46,039 nt of DNA from assembly GCA_019746225.1 (NCBI GenBank), contig JAIESE010000032.1, positions 1 to 46,039 of the forward strand, written 5' to 3'. Source of the stretch: Alphaproteobacteria bacterium (lineage in GTDB: Bacteria; Pseudomonadota; Alphaproteobacteria; Paracaedibacterales; VGCI01). A program made the position numbers and the translations under genes. The notes beneath the pieces are model-generated. The model was not told the origin of the DNA, ran no database searches, and worked only from the letters and a program-made list of their open reading frames with translations. Shown here in pieces: positions 34,467 to 42,416 of this stretch; position 1 is the first letter of the stretch, and every line of letters begins with the position of its first letter.

Positions 34467-35806
34467 CACAATCTATTTTACAAAAATCTCACCTCGTTGA
34501 CTACTTAAGTGCAGGGTGCAAACAGCCTTCCCATTGGCTTATAGGGACAGAACATGAACAGTTTCTTCTGGATAAGAAAACACATGAGCGGTTCCCTTAT
34601 GAAGGGAAGATCGGCATCCATGCGGTCTTAGAAGCCATGCAACCATTTGGATGGGAACCAATCTTAGAACACAATAAAATTATTGCCTTAAAGATGCCCC
34701 ATCGACAAGCGACCATCACCCTTGAACCTGGGGGACAATTTGAGCTCTCTGGAGCACCCCTTGCCACCCTTCACGACACCAAAGCAGAGCTTGATACCCA
34801 CCAAGAAAAACTTGAAAGTATCCTCAATGCGATGGGTGGCATCAGACTCCCCATGGGAGCTGACCCTCTTTCCCTTCGAGAAGCTATCGATTGGATGCCT
34901 AAAGGTCGTTACAACCTCATGCATCAATACATGCCAACCAAAGGCAAACTTGGCCTCGACATGATGCTGCGGACCTGCACCGTTCAGGTAAATCTTGATT
35001 TTGAAAGTGAAACCGATATGGTGGCAAAGATGCGGATTGCGATGGCGCTCCAACCTCTGGCAACCGCCCTTTTTGCCTCATCCCCCTTCCTTGAAGGAAA
35101 GGTGACGGGGTATCAAAGTTACCGAGCCCATATTTGGCAAGACACAGACCCTGACCGCTGTGGCATCCTCCCTTTTGTATTTCAAGACGATATGGGCTTT
35201 GAAGCCTATGTCGACTATCTCCTTGATGTACCGATGTATTTTGTTTATCGCCGGGCAGAGTATATCGACGCAAGAGGCCAATCTTTTCGAAATTTTATGA
35301 AGGGTGAACTACCTGCTTTGCCTGGTGAGTTTCCAACGATAAAGGATTGGACAGATCAAACAACCATTGCTTTCCCAGAGGTCCGTTTGAAACGATTTCT
35401 TGAAATGCGTGGTGCCGACTGCGGACCCGAGGATATGCTCATCGCCTTACCAGCGTTTTGGGTTGGCTTACTGTATGATTCAGTCGCCCAAGATGAAGCC
35501 CTTCAGCTGATTCGCCAGTGGCCCGTTGACCAAATTCTAAAAGCACATCAGGCTGCCCCTCGTGAAGGTTTGAAGACCCTTATCAATAACCGAACCCTTC
35601 AACAAGTTGCCATAGATGTTCTTGCCATTAGTACGAGAGGCCTTCAACGACGGGCCAGGCTAGAAAACGGCGTAGATGAGTCCATCTATCTTACCCCTTT
35701 ACACGACATCGCACAGTCGGGGAGAAGCCTTTCCACAAAAATGCTAGAGATGTATGAAAAGTCACACTCCGTAGAGTCGGTGATCCAGGATCTGCTTAAG
35801 ATATAA
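34463..35806 (+). CDS. gshA: Glutamate-cysteine ligase, plant/alphaproteobacterial type
   Basis: 447 residues, near the usual ~455. Family segments: WLIGTEHEQFLLDKKTHERF at the N-terminus, RQATITLEPGGQFELSG for the active site, and AFPEVRLKRFLEMRGADCGP later. It catalyses the first step of glutathione synthesis from glutamate and cysteine. Translation is coupled to dciA through an ATGA overlap. Glutathione would serve the CGFS glutaredoxin encoded at 2424. Confidence 0.93.
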   Translation: MTQSILQKSHLVDYLSAGCKQPSHWLIGTEHEQFLLDKKTHERFPYEGKIGIHAVLEAMQPFGWEPILEHNKIIALKMPHRQATITLEPGGQFELSGAPLATLHDTKAELDTHQEKLESILNAMGGIRLPMGADPLSLREAIDWMPKGRYNLMHQYMPTKGKLGLDMMLRTCTVQVNLDFESETDMVAKMRIAMALQPLATALFASSPFLEGKVTGYQSYRAHIWQDTDPDRCGILPFVFQDDMGFEAYVDYLLDVPMYFVYRRAEYIDARGQSFRNFMKGELPALPGEFPTIKDWTDQTTIAFPEVRLKRFLEMRGADCGPEDMLIALPAFWVGLLYDSVAQDEALQLIRQWPVDQILKAHQAAPREGLKTLINNRTLQQVAIDVLAISTRGLQRRARLENGVDESIYLTPLHDIAQSGRSLSTKMLEMYEKSHSVESVIQDLLKI

Positions 35807-35833
35807 ACCGCCCTATAAAATTATCAACAGGAT

Positions 35834-35869
35834 AAAAAAATGCCCCCCAATTTTTCAATCAGGGGGCAT
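35834..35869 (-). terminator. Intrinsic terminator of the hsp20 gene
   Basis: ATGCCCCC (35840-35847) pairs with GGGGGCAT (35862-35869). On the minus strand the stem runs straight into a T-run (complement of 35834-35840). It lies 19 bases past the hsp20 stop, and may also stop gshA transcripts from the other side. Confidence 0.85.
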
Positions 35870-35887
35870 AAGGCTCATTCAATAGAC

Positions 35888-36715
35888 TTAACCAATTTTA
35901 ATTTTGCGAGCACCTGTTCTTGTGCCACATTGGTTTTCTTTAGCAATGCGAATTTTTAGAACGCCATTCTCCAAAGATGTATTGATTGTCTTTTGCGCAG
36001 AAACTTCGAACGGAAGTGCAATCGCGCGTGATACAGGACCACGAGCAATTTCTGTATAGGCAAGAGCTTTAGGCTCATGGCACTCATTACGTGTCCCATT
36101 GAGGTAAATTGTGTTGTTTGAAAAAGAAACATCAAGATCTTGCGCTTCCATGCCCGGCACATCAAAAGACAAGATGTAGTCTTGAGCTGTTTCACAAAGT
36201 TCAGTTGCAAGATTCGGTGTTAATGCGCAGTTTCCTTGGTTCAAACCATTCAAACCTTGAAGATCACCACAAATGCCACTTTGAACGCTACCATGCAGAC
36301 CACCTGGAATGCCCAGGGGAAGTGATCCAAAAGATCCACCACCAATGTTGTGGCCAAGCGGGCTGAAAGGGGCAAAACCTAATGTTGTGCCTGCTCCAAG
36401 ATGTCCACCTTGGCTACCAAGACTTCCACCAACCTGTGGATTCCCGATTGGTAAACCAACTGAAGGTGTAAAATATCCAAGACCTGCACATGGGTTATAA
36501 TAAGATGGTGTTCCAACGTTACCCAAACCAAGACCACCAAGATGACCACCAAAAAGACCTGGCTGACCCAAAGAGCCAACGCCACCCAATGTTGGTACGC
36601 CGAAAGATGTTGGAAGAACACTTTGTCCGCCGAATTGACCTAAACCATGATGACCAAATGCTGAGATATGTGCTTGATGAGGAACAAGAGTTCCAAGACC
36701 GATGTACTGTATCAT
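35888..36715 (-). CDS. Hsp20/alpha-crystallin chaperone with a long glycine-rich N-terminal region
   Basis: 275 residues; ordinary bacterial Hsp20 proteins have 140-170. The last ~100 residues are an alpha-crystallin domain: DYILSFDVPGMEAQDLDVSF, NNTIYLNGTR, a beta strand AIALPFEVS and LENGVLKIRIAKE. The first ~165 residues are low complexity: more than a quarter Gly, with repeated LGG, FGG and GLG units plus Pro, Ser and Phe, and several Cys. This resembles phase-separating or silk-like regions, not the usual short N-terminal arm. A GAAGGA site precedes the ATG. It has its own terminator. The chaperone role is known for the family; what the extension does is unknown. Confidence 0.88.
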   Translation of the reverse strand: MIQYIGLGTLVPHQAHISAFGHHGLGQFGGQSVLPTSFGVPTLGGVGSLGQPGLFGGHLGGLGLGNVGTPSYYNPCAGLGYFTPSVGLPIGNPQVGGSLGSQGGHLGAGTTLGFAPFSPLGHNIGGGSFGSLPLGIPGGLHGSVQSGICGDLQGLNGLNQGNCALTPNLATELCETAQDYILSFDVPGMEAQDLDVSFSNNTIYLNGTRNECHEPKALAYTEIARGPVSRAIALPFEVSAQKTINTSLENGVLKIRIAKENQCGTRTGARKIKIG

Positions 36716-36963
36716 TTTTATTTCCTTCTCTTAATTAAAATAGTTTTAGAACTCGCAAGACATTTACAAGATCTCTTCACACATCAATCTTAAGTGAAAA
36801 GGTTTAATAATGATTTAAAGGCCGAGAAGAAAGGTTCTCTTGAAGCCTTATAGAAATGACGTGTTTTTCATACGTGCTAGGAGAATTTACTTGTGAGTGA
36901 TGGCCAACCCTCCCCCAACAGATGGGATGTGATTTCCCTTCTCAAAATTATTTGCGGAAAACA

Positions 36964-37242
36964 GGCAAATATATCATTGACAAGCTAAAAGTTATTTGAA
37001 TTTTTATTCACAATTTACAAGATTCTTAACTTTTCATTCAAAGACACGTTTGCAAAGCCTTTGTTTTTGGCTCATTTTTATAATTATCATTTAAATTCAA
37101 CACGTTAAAAACAAGCCTAATTTCTAAGCAAAGATGGGGCGGACCAACCCCCTCATGGGATTTCACCTTCCCCAAAGGCCTTTTCCCCAAAGTTATCCAC
37201 AGATATCGTGGAAAACTATTAACCTTTTGTTAAAGATTGATT
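36964..37242 (+). repeat. 279-bp module, copy B, with DnaA boxes and a CtrA-type site
   Basis: Same length as copy A and alignable throughout, including a decayed copy of the last mrp codons (reading IIDKLKVI then stop). Conserved: TTATTCACA (37004-37012), TTATCCACA (37193-37201), the facing CGTGGAAAA (37207-37215) and TTAACCTTTTGTTAA (37219-37233). The middle third has drifted most, while the sites have not, which suggests they are under selection. Since mrp itself is not repeated, copy B came from copy A by a local duplication. Confidence 0.8.
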
Positions 37243-37272
37243 TTATCTAGGAAAAACCTTGTTAAAGGGCAA

Positions 37273-37395
37273 ATGAGACACCCTTACATACTCAAACAAG
37301 ATACTCCTGAAGTAAAGCCGGAGCCTGCACCAATCATCAGGAACTTGGTTGCAACATTAGGAACCCCGAGACCAGATTTAAAAATTATGGAATGA
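37273..37395 (+). CDS. Possible 40-aa protein
   Basis: ATG at 37273 behind AAAGGG; the frame reads MRHPYILKQDTPEVKPEPAP, then IIRNLVATLGTPRPDLKIME and stops. Composition is protein-like, with Pro-rich centre and no low complexity. No family is recognised. It starts 40 bases after the CtrA-type site of copy B. It could be the end of a lost gene. Confidence 0.3.
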   Translation: MRHPYILKQDTPEVKPEPAPIIRNLVATLGTPRPDLKIME

Positions 37396-37447
37396 AGTCA
37401 TATAGCCATGCCGCTGGAACAAACCTGCATCAGGCCGAGAGTGGAGT

Positions 37448-37476
37448 GGCCATCATCGTCAATGCCGATGATGGCC
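37448..37476. repeat. Perfect 11-bp hairpin
   Basis: GGCCATCATCG and CGATGATGGCC pair perfectly around TCAATGC. There is no T-run on either side. It lies 76 bases past the stop of the SNARE-like gene and could stabilise or end that transcript. Confidence 0.55.
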
Positions 37477-37551
37477 TCACTTGAACACCCAATGGAGAAG
37501 GAATGACAATGGAAAGAAAGTTTCATGTCATTGCTTTTTCTGAGCGGCCTC

Positions 37552-38412
37552 TTATTTTAACCTTTGTTCTTGTAACTTTCTTGCATTTTCTCTTAAAGAT
37601 TGAGCACCTTGCTCTAGCCTGCCCGTTCTTTCTGCTAGAGCATCTACATTTTCGCCTCTATGAGCGAGACCTTGCCTTGTCTGCTGTGCAGGTTGAGTGC
37701 CGTGCTCTTTACCAGGCAAGATTTCCCGCTTTTCTTGAGGACTCTCCTCGTGGTGGGCGGCCATGCCCGCACCAGCCTTAATGGGGTTTAGCGAATGAGC
37801 ATGAGCCCTGGCGTCTTCCATATTTTCAAACACTCGGACTGTAAATTGGCCCGGGGTTTGGTCACTAAGCAATAGGCTTTTAATCATACGTCCTTGAGTG
37901 TTAAACTGGTAGGCACATGTGTGCTCCATAGACGAAACCCTCTGTGCCTTCCATCCTTTCGATATCGTTACAAAATTCGCAATCCGTCTCCAGTCTTGGT
38001 AAGGAGTTACTGATTGAAGTGCGTGTAGATCTTTTAATGTATCAACAAAAAGTATCACTCCTGGTTCAATTTCAACGGGTTCATTTGCTACCATGGATTG
38101 CATCTTAGAAACTTCGAGTTCTGTAGGACATGATTTCCGTTGTCGGGTCATTGGTTCAACCGCACTAGGTTCCCTCTCTCCTTGTACAAGCATTTGCTCC
38201 AGATCTTTATTGATCACTTTCAATTCTTCTAACTGCCCTTGTAAAAGTGCTACCTGAGGGCTCTGCCTATCGGGAAGTTCATTGAGTTGTTCCTGTAGTT
38301 TGTCCAGGTCAGCCTTAGCAGAAGACTCCTTTGGTGCCTTTGGTGCTTTCGAGCCTTCCTGCATAGCAATCGTCGACAAGGAAAAAACGGTCAGTAGAAT
38401 TAAGGTACGCAT
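37552..38412 (-). CDS. Exported coiled-coil protein with an R-SNARE-like C-terminus
   Basis: 286 residues from ATG 38412, chosen because AGGAGG stands seven bases upstream and a signal peptide starts there (MRTLILLTVFSLSTIAM); the frame is open seven codons further. A first coiled coil lies at ~30-75 (LDKLQEQLNEL, LLQGQLEELKVINKDLEQML). The middle (~100-215) is a globular, unrecognised part with two Cys. The last 38 residues (from L249) match R-SNARE motifs: RGENVDALAERTGRLEQ followed by GAQSLRENARKL, with Arg 252 at the zero layer and hydrophobic or small residues at +4, +7, +11, +14, +18, +21, +25 and +28. There is no membrane anchor. Inferred: a protein exported by Sec that may mimic host SNAREs; the match is by eye. 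Confidence 0.75.
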   Translation of the reverse strand: MRTLILLTVFSLSTIAMQEGSKAPKAPKESSAKADLDKLQEQLNELPDRQSPQVALLQGQLEELKVINKDLEQMLVQGEREPSAVEPMTRQRKSCPTELEVSKMQSMVANEPVEIEPGVILFVDTLKDLHALQSVTPYQDWRRIANFVTISKGWKAQRVSSMEHTCAYQFNTQGRMIKSLLLSDQTPGQFTVRVFENMEDARAHAHSLNPIKAGAGMAAHHEESPQEKREILPGKEHGTQPAQQTRQGLAHRGENVDALAERTGRLEQGAQSLRENARKLQEQRLK

Positions 38413-38899
38413 GGCAATCCTCCTAAGTTTCAATCAAATTATACACCAAATATAATAATAGTATGGCACATTCAAAACTGAAGTAAACCCCCCTATGATT
38501 ATAAAGCGAAATATTAGAGGTTTTCTTATGGCTTGGCGTTCCTTTCTTCCCTCATCTTCTATCTATTTCTTTATGTCGCTTTCTTATCAAATCTCTGGGA
38601 ATAGAATAAGGGGTCCATTTACCCCTCTTCCACACGTCCCTAAATCACCTGTTTTTGGGATGGTTTCAAAAAACACGTCAAAATGCATTGACCGAGGTAC
38701 CTGTGCCTAGCCCTGTTCGTTTGTATTGGTCTTCCCTCATTGGTGTTTTAGATTGTACGCTAAAACATTTAATCATTTTTATAATTTCCATCTTAACTTA
38801 GAAACAAACTATCTACTTGACACCTAAGTCAATCAAACCTATATACATGTGGAAAAGCGGTTATAACCCCGCCCCAACTTATTTACAATTGGAAAATTT
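38413..38899. other. 487-bp AT-rich intergenic region between two exported-protein genes
   Basis: It separates two divergent genes and must hold both promoters. A 71-codon open frame (38495-38710) has no ribosome site or recognisable content. No repeat or RNA gene is seen. Confidence 0.4.
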
Positions 38900-40123
38900 A
38901 TGAACAAATATATTAAAATAGCAGTATTGTCACTTGGTATATTAGCATCACATGTCACTATCGCTATGGGCGCAGAAAGAGCCGAGAGAGAAGCTAAATG
39001 GACACCCATTGTTTTCGACCATGCGCCCCATCCTCTGGTTGTGACGAATCTTAAAGACTTTCAAAAAGAAAAGCTTCAATGGGTGGCCAGAGCACCTTTG
39101 TATCAGTACTTAAGGTCAGGTAACTTAAAAACTGTAGCACTTCCGTGTCTCGAACAAATGAGCGCCCAACTTACAGAGCCTTTCTTAACAAGGGTTAAAG
39201 AAGCTCTAGAATCTGTAAATCATGGCCGTTTGCCCAATGCTGCCAAGTATATGCTACAATTCCATCTATTCGTTCCGGGTCTTGATGAATATATCATAGA
39301 CCTATCCTCAAGTTCTTGCTTTATTTCCGGCGGTCGCTATTTTTCTGAAGAAGCCTCAAAATTTGTTAATTCAAACAAATTGAGGATGGCAATTCATAAT
39401 TTTTTGACCCCTGAGCAGGTCCAAGAACTTGAGAGGCAGGATTCCGACAAACGAGGAATTTACCTTGGTAAAATTATGGAAGAGGCCTTAAGAAGTGAAG
39501 TTATTGGGGGCGCTTGGAAAGATAATGCCCTAGATTCAGAAGCCTTGATCCTCCTCTATATTGTTCGAAGTTTGGATAAAGCACTTCAATACATTTATAA
39601 AGACGCCATGGCGCGGCTCACTAATAAATTTCAGGATCAATACGAAGGCTACAAACCTAATGTTAAAAGTATTGTGATCAATAGAATGGTTTTAGCCATA
39701 GGATCTTATTATAAACCTTGTCATTTATGCCGAGATTTGATCCAAGGGTTTCAATTCCGATTCCGGGAATTAGTACAGATTCAAGCCTCTCGTCTTAATC
39801 TACCTTTCAGAATAGAAGAGAAATTTGGCAGTTTGGCTCTAACCTTTGGACAAGTCCTTACAAGAAATGCCAGTTGCAGTGACGTTGAGGACAAATCCCC
39901 TTTTCTTGAGAATTCATTGCCCCAAATTCATATGGGTTTCCATCAATATGTTGAGTGTAAATCAGATAAAATAAAAGATGGATGCGAAGAGAAAGCTTCA
40001 TCAGCTGTACCGATACAACCCAAACAACCAGATGAAACCGTTGTGGAGCAAGAACCCAAATCCAGACAACCAAAAAAGACCGATAGCTGGGCTGTCGTTA
40101 AATCTAAAAAAACAAGAAAGTAG
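38900..40123 (+). CDS. Exported deaminase-like protein
   Basis: 407 residues with a signal peptide (MNKYIKIAVLSLGILASHVT..AMG). The central part has the two halves of a zinc-dependent deaminase site in the right order: DSE (212-214) at the start of a helix (LDSEALILLYIVRSLDKAL), then a hydrophobic strand and PCxxC (273-277) in AIGSYYKPCHLCRDLI. In deaminases the first motif is HxE or, in some toxin and effector families, DxE or CxE. The C-terminal ~45 residues are Lys/Pro/Glu-rich and probably disordered, ending in a basic KSKKTRK. Weak GGA site before the ATG. Inferred: a secreted nucleotide or nucleic-acid deaminase; no immunity gene is obvious next to it. The substrate is unknown. Confidence 0.75.
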   Translation: MNKYIKIAVLSLGILASHVTIAMGAERAEREAKWTPIVFDHAPHPLVVTNLKDFQKEKLQWVARAPLYQYLRSGNLKTVALPCLEQMSAQLTEPFLTRVKEALESVNHGRLPNAAKYMLQFHLFVPGLDEYIIDLSSSSCFISGGRYFSEEASKFVNSNKLRMAIHNFLTPEQVQELERQDSDKRGIYLGKIMEEALRSEVIGGAWKDNALDSEALILLYIVRSLDKALQYIYKDAMARLTNKFQDQYEGYKPNVKSIVINRMVLAIGSYYKPCHLCRDLIQGFQFRFRELVQIQASRLNLPFRIEEKFGSLALTFGQVLTRNASCSDVEDKSPFLENSLPQIHMGFHQYVECKSDKIKDGCEEKASSAVPIQPKQPDETVVEQEPKSRQPKKTDSWAVVKSKKTRK

Positions 40124-40376
40124 GCATGCTCTGGAAAGCTATGGCAGGCCGTTTCAATGCCTGAAAGCCATACGACTACCTTGTTGAGAAGTGATATTCA
40201 AATCTGCTTTTGGTCGTCCGATCGTAAACTGTTTCATTGGCGGAGTAATATTAGCCTCATTTTAGAACACGACTCCATTTTTTCACACTTTCTTAACCTA
40301 ATTGAGAGATTCTTAAGGTAGGACAGCTTAGTATTGTGGCTGGAAAAGGTTGAATTTAAAGGAGAAGGAATTCAAA

Positions 40377-40736
40377 ATGCTAAATAGTAAAATAAACATG
40401 CTCGCGCTCGTCAGTATATTAGGGATTTTTATCCAAGATGCTCAAAGTATGGATGTCCCTCCGGCCTGTAATCTTAAGTTATGTCTAAGAGTAGTCAAAC
40501 AAAGGTATGAAGATCATCAGAGGCTATTGGCAGAGATATCTTCTGCTCCCGGCGATACAAATGATGAAAAAGAGGAGAACCGGAAATATTGGGAAGAAGA
40601 TTTTGAGGCACGAATTTTGGGGACGGCACAACAATGTCACTGCACTGTTGACCAATGCAATGTCCGTAAAGCCCTCGAATATGCTCGCGCAAGGAAAAAG
40701 GAAATCGCCGAGAGAAAAGCACAAGCAGCTAAATAA
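40377..40736 (+). CDS. Small exported cysteine-containing protein
   Basis: 119 residues from ATG 40377, with GGAGAAGGA upstream; an earlier TTG in frame is unlikely. Signal peptide MLNSKINMLALVSILGIFIQ..SM, then two Cys pairs: CNLKLC just after it and CHCTVDQC near residue 90, likely disulfides or a metal site, separated by a charged helix (NDEKEENRKYWEEDFEARI) and followed by a helical, Lys/Ala-rich end. No family is recognised. It follows the deaminase-like gene by 250 bases in the same direction; whether it binds that protein is not known. Confidence 0.65.
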   Translation: MLNSKINMLALVSILGIFIQDAQSMDVPPACNLKLCLRVVKQRYEDHQRLLAEISSAPGDTNDEKEENRKYWEEDFEARILGTAQQCHCTVDQCNVRKALEYARARKKEIAERKAQAAK

Positions 40737-40973
40737 CCTCATAAAATAGGCTATTGAGAAGGTCTCTGAGCCCATTGCTGTCGGATATAATCCCGAATTT
40801 TCTTCAGCATGTCTTGTTTTTGAGTATCTGGATTAGATTACTTAATGATGTCTAGGGGGTTAGAGCTGGAATTCAAATCCAATATCTATTTTTCTTTTCG
40901 AGTCTATCTTTATCCACATGTCAAAATTGTGCTACCTTCTACGAAATAATTGTAAAATCTCTAGGCATAGAAA

Positions 40974-41969
40974 GTGAAGAATACCCTTTCAGATAAACGA
41001 ATAATTGATGCCTTACGCACTCATTATGGTATTGAAGGTGCTACGCTGACATTCCTGCCATTGGGTGCGGATTTGAACGCGTCCGTCTACAAAGCAGAGA
41101 CTCATGATCAGCGGGCTTATTTCGTAAAGATAAAAAGGGGCCACCACCATAGCAGCATTGCCATAATGGACCTGTTACTTAAAGCTGGGATTGAACAAAT
41201 TATCCCTCTTATAAATACCCTTCATGGCCAACCTACCATCCAAATTGACGATTATACAGTTATCGTTTATCCATTCATTGATGGCCAAGATGGCTTCAGC
41301 AGACTTTTGCGTGACCATCAATGGCGCGCTTTGGGTAAAACGTTGAGACAAATTCACGATATTGATGTGCCTCAGTCGCAACAACTTCACATCCGCCGTG
41401 AAACCTACTCCCCCAAATGGCGAAATGCCGTTCGATTGATGTTATCCCACGAGAAAGCTGCTCAGATTGGTGACGAAATCGCCGTGAAATTATGGGCATT
41501 TATAGGGGAGAATTTCGCAGAGATTAAACGATTGGTAGACCGGGCTGGTCAGTTGGCCAATAAGCTTTCTCACGAACCGCTCAAGTTCGTGCTCTGTCAT
41601 TCCGATATTCATGGCGGCAACATATTAATTGATGAAGAAGACAACACCTTCATCGTTGATTGGGATGAGCCCATCATGGCGCCAAAGGAACGCGATCTTA
41701 TGTTTATTGGCGGAGGCGTTGGGAATATTTGGAACAAGCCTCATGAAGAAGAGATCTTTTATGAAGCCTATGGAAAGACTGAGATTAACAGGACATCTCA
41801 TGCCTATTACAGGCATGAACGGATCGTGGAAGACATTGCGATCTACAGTCAAGAAGTGCTTTTTACAAGAGCAAAGAGCGCGGACAAGTTGGTCATGTAC
41901 GAGCACTTCATAGCCATGTTTGACCCAAGAGGCGTGGTAGAAATAGCGTTCGAAACGGATAAGGCATAA
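40974..41969 (+). CDS. APH(9)-like aminoglycoside phosphotransferase family protein
   Basis: 331 residues from GTG 40974. Protein-kinase-like fold with LPLGADLNASVYKAET at the N-lobe, VKIKR, the catalytic loop VLCHSDIHGGNIL (HxDxxxxN) and the metal-binding D in FIVDWDEP, followed by APKERDLMFIGGG. These segments are those of APH(9)-type spectinomycin kinases, described from Legionella. A DnaA-type nonamer TTATCCACA lies at 40910-40918 in front of the gene. The natural substrate is unknown; resistance cannot be concluded from sequence. Confidence 0.82.
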   Translation: MKNTLSDKRIIDALRTHYGIEGATLTFLPLGADLNASVYKAETHDQRAYFVKIKRGHHHSSIAIMDLLLKAGIEQIIPLINTLHGQPTIQIDDYTVIVYPFIDGQDGFSRLLRDHQWRALGKTLRQIHDIDVPQSQQLHIRRETYSPKWRNAVRLMLSHEKAAQIGDEIAVKLWAFIGENFAEIKRLVDRAGQLANKLSHEPLKFVLCHSDIHGGNILIDEEDNTFIVDWDEPIMAPKERDLMFIGGGVGNIWNKPHEEEIFYEAYGKTEINRTSHAYYRHERIVEDIAIYSQEVLFTRAKSADKLVMYEHFIAMFDPRGVVEIAFETDKA

Positions 41970-42416
41970 GGCCAAAAGCCCGATCAGCGTTTTCTTCTCA
42001 CTGCGCCATCCCCAAACCCTGTTTTTTTTAAACGTAGTTAAGTGATCTATTAAACATTCTTTAAGTAGTTATGGAGACAATTAATCAATAGATGTAAATA
42101 CATGGAGCTAATATGTTGAAACCCTATATATGCCCGATTTTTTTGTAGGAATAGTGAGCTCTTTACCTTCTTTGCATCCGTCTGAGGGGTATACAAGGGC
42201 TAGTATTGCAAATTTTTTCATTTTGACATTTCTGCTTAACGTTTAAAAACTTTATGGTTTAGTTCAGCAATGTGATAGATATAGGATTTTTTTTATCATT
42301 ATGCAACCTTCGAGAGAAAATTTTGCTGTAAAAATAGGGCAATCCGAATCGGGTTAGTTCTTCTCTCCTGTGCCATCTGGCACCACTCCACAGGCAGCAT
42401 GTTTATAAACCAGACC
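41970..42416. other. 447-bp AT-rich intergenic region
   Basis: No gene. Competing short hairpins occur at 42367-42394 (GTGCCA/TGGCAC and CCTGTG/CACAGG), just past the stop of the leftward exported-protein gene, without a T-run. Nothing else is recognised. Confidence 0.35.

Larger units (their letters stand above)
36716..37551. other. 836-bp intergenic region between hsp20 and the SNARE-like gene
   Basis: It contains, from left to right, the hsp20 promoter region, copy B of the DnaA/CtrA module (36964-37242), a possible 40-codon gene (37273-37395) and a perfect 11-bp hairpin (37448-37476). No clear sigma-32 promoter could be picked for hsp20. Confidence 0.6.

Noticed and set aside
37503..37781. 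Plus-strand open frame with a good-looking ribosome site (GGAGAAGGA)
   Set aside because: It lies antisense to the SNARE-like gene, whose own start, signal peptide and motifs are far better supported; residues are those of a reverse-strand shadow.
38495..38710. 71-codon open frame between the two exported-protein genes
   Set aside because: No ribosome site, unusual composition and no recognisable content.
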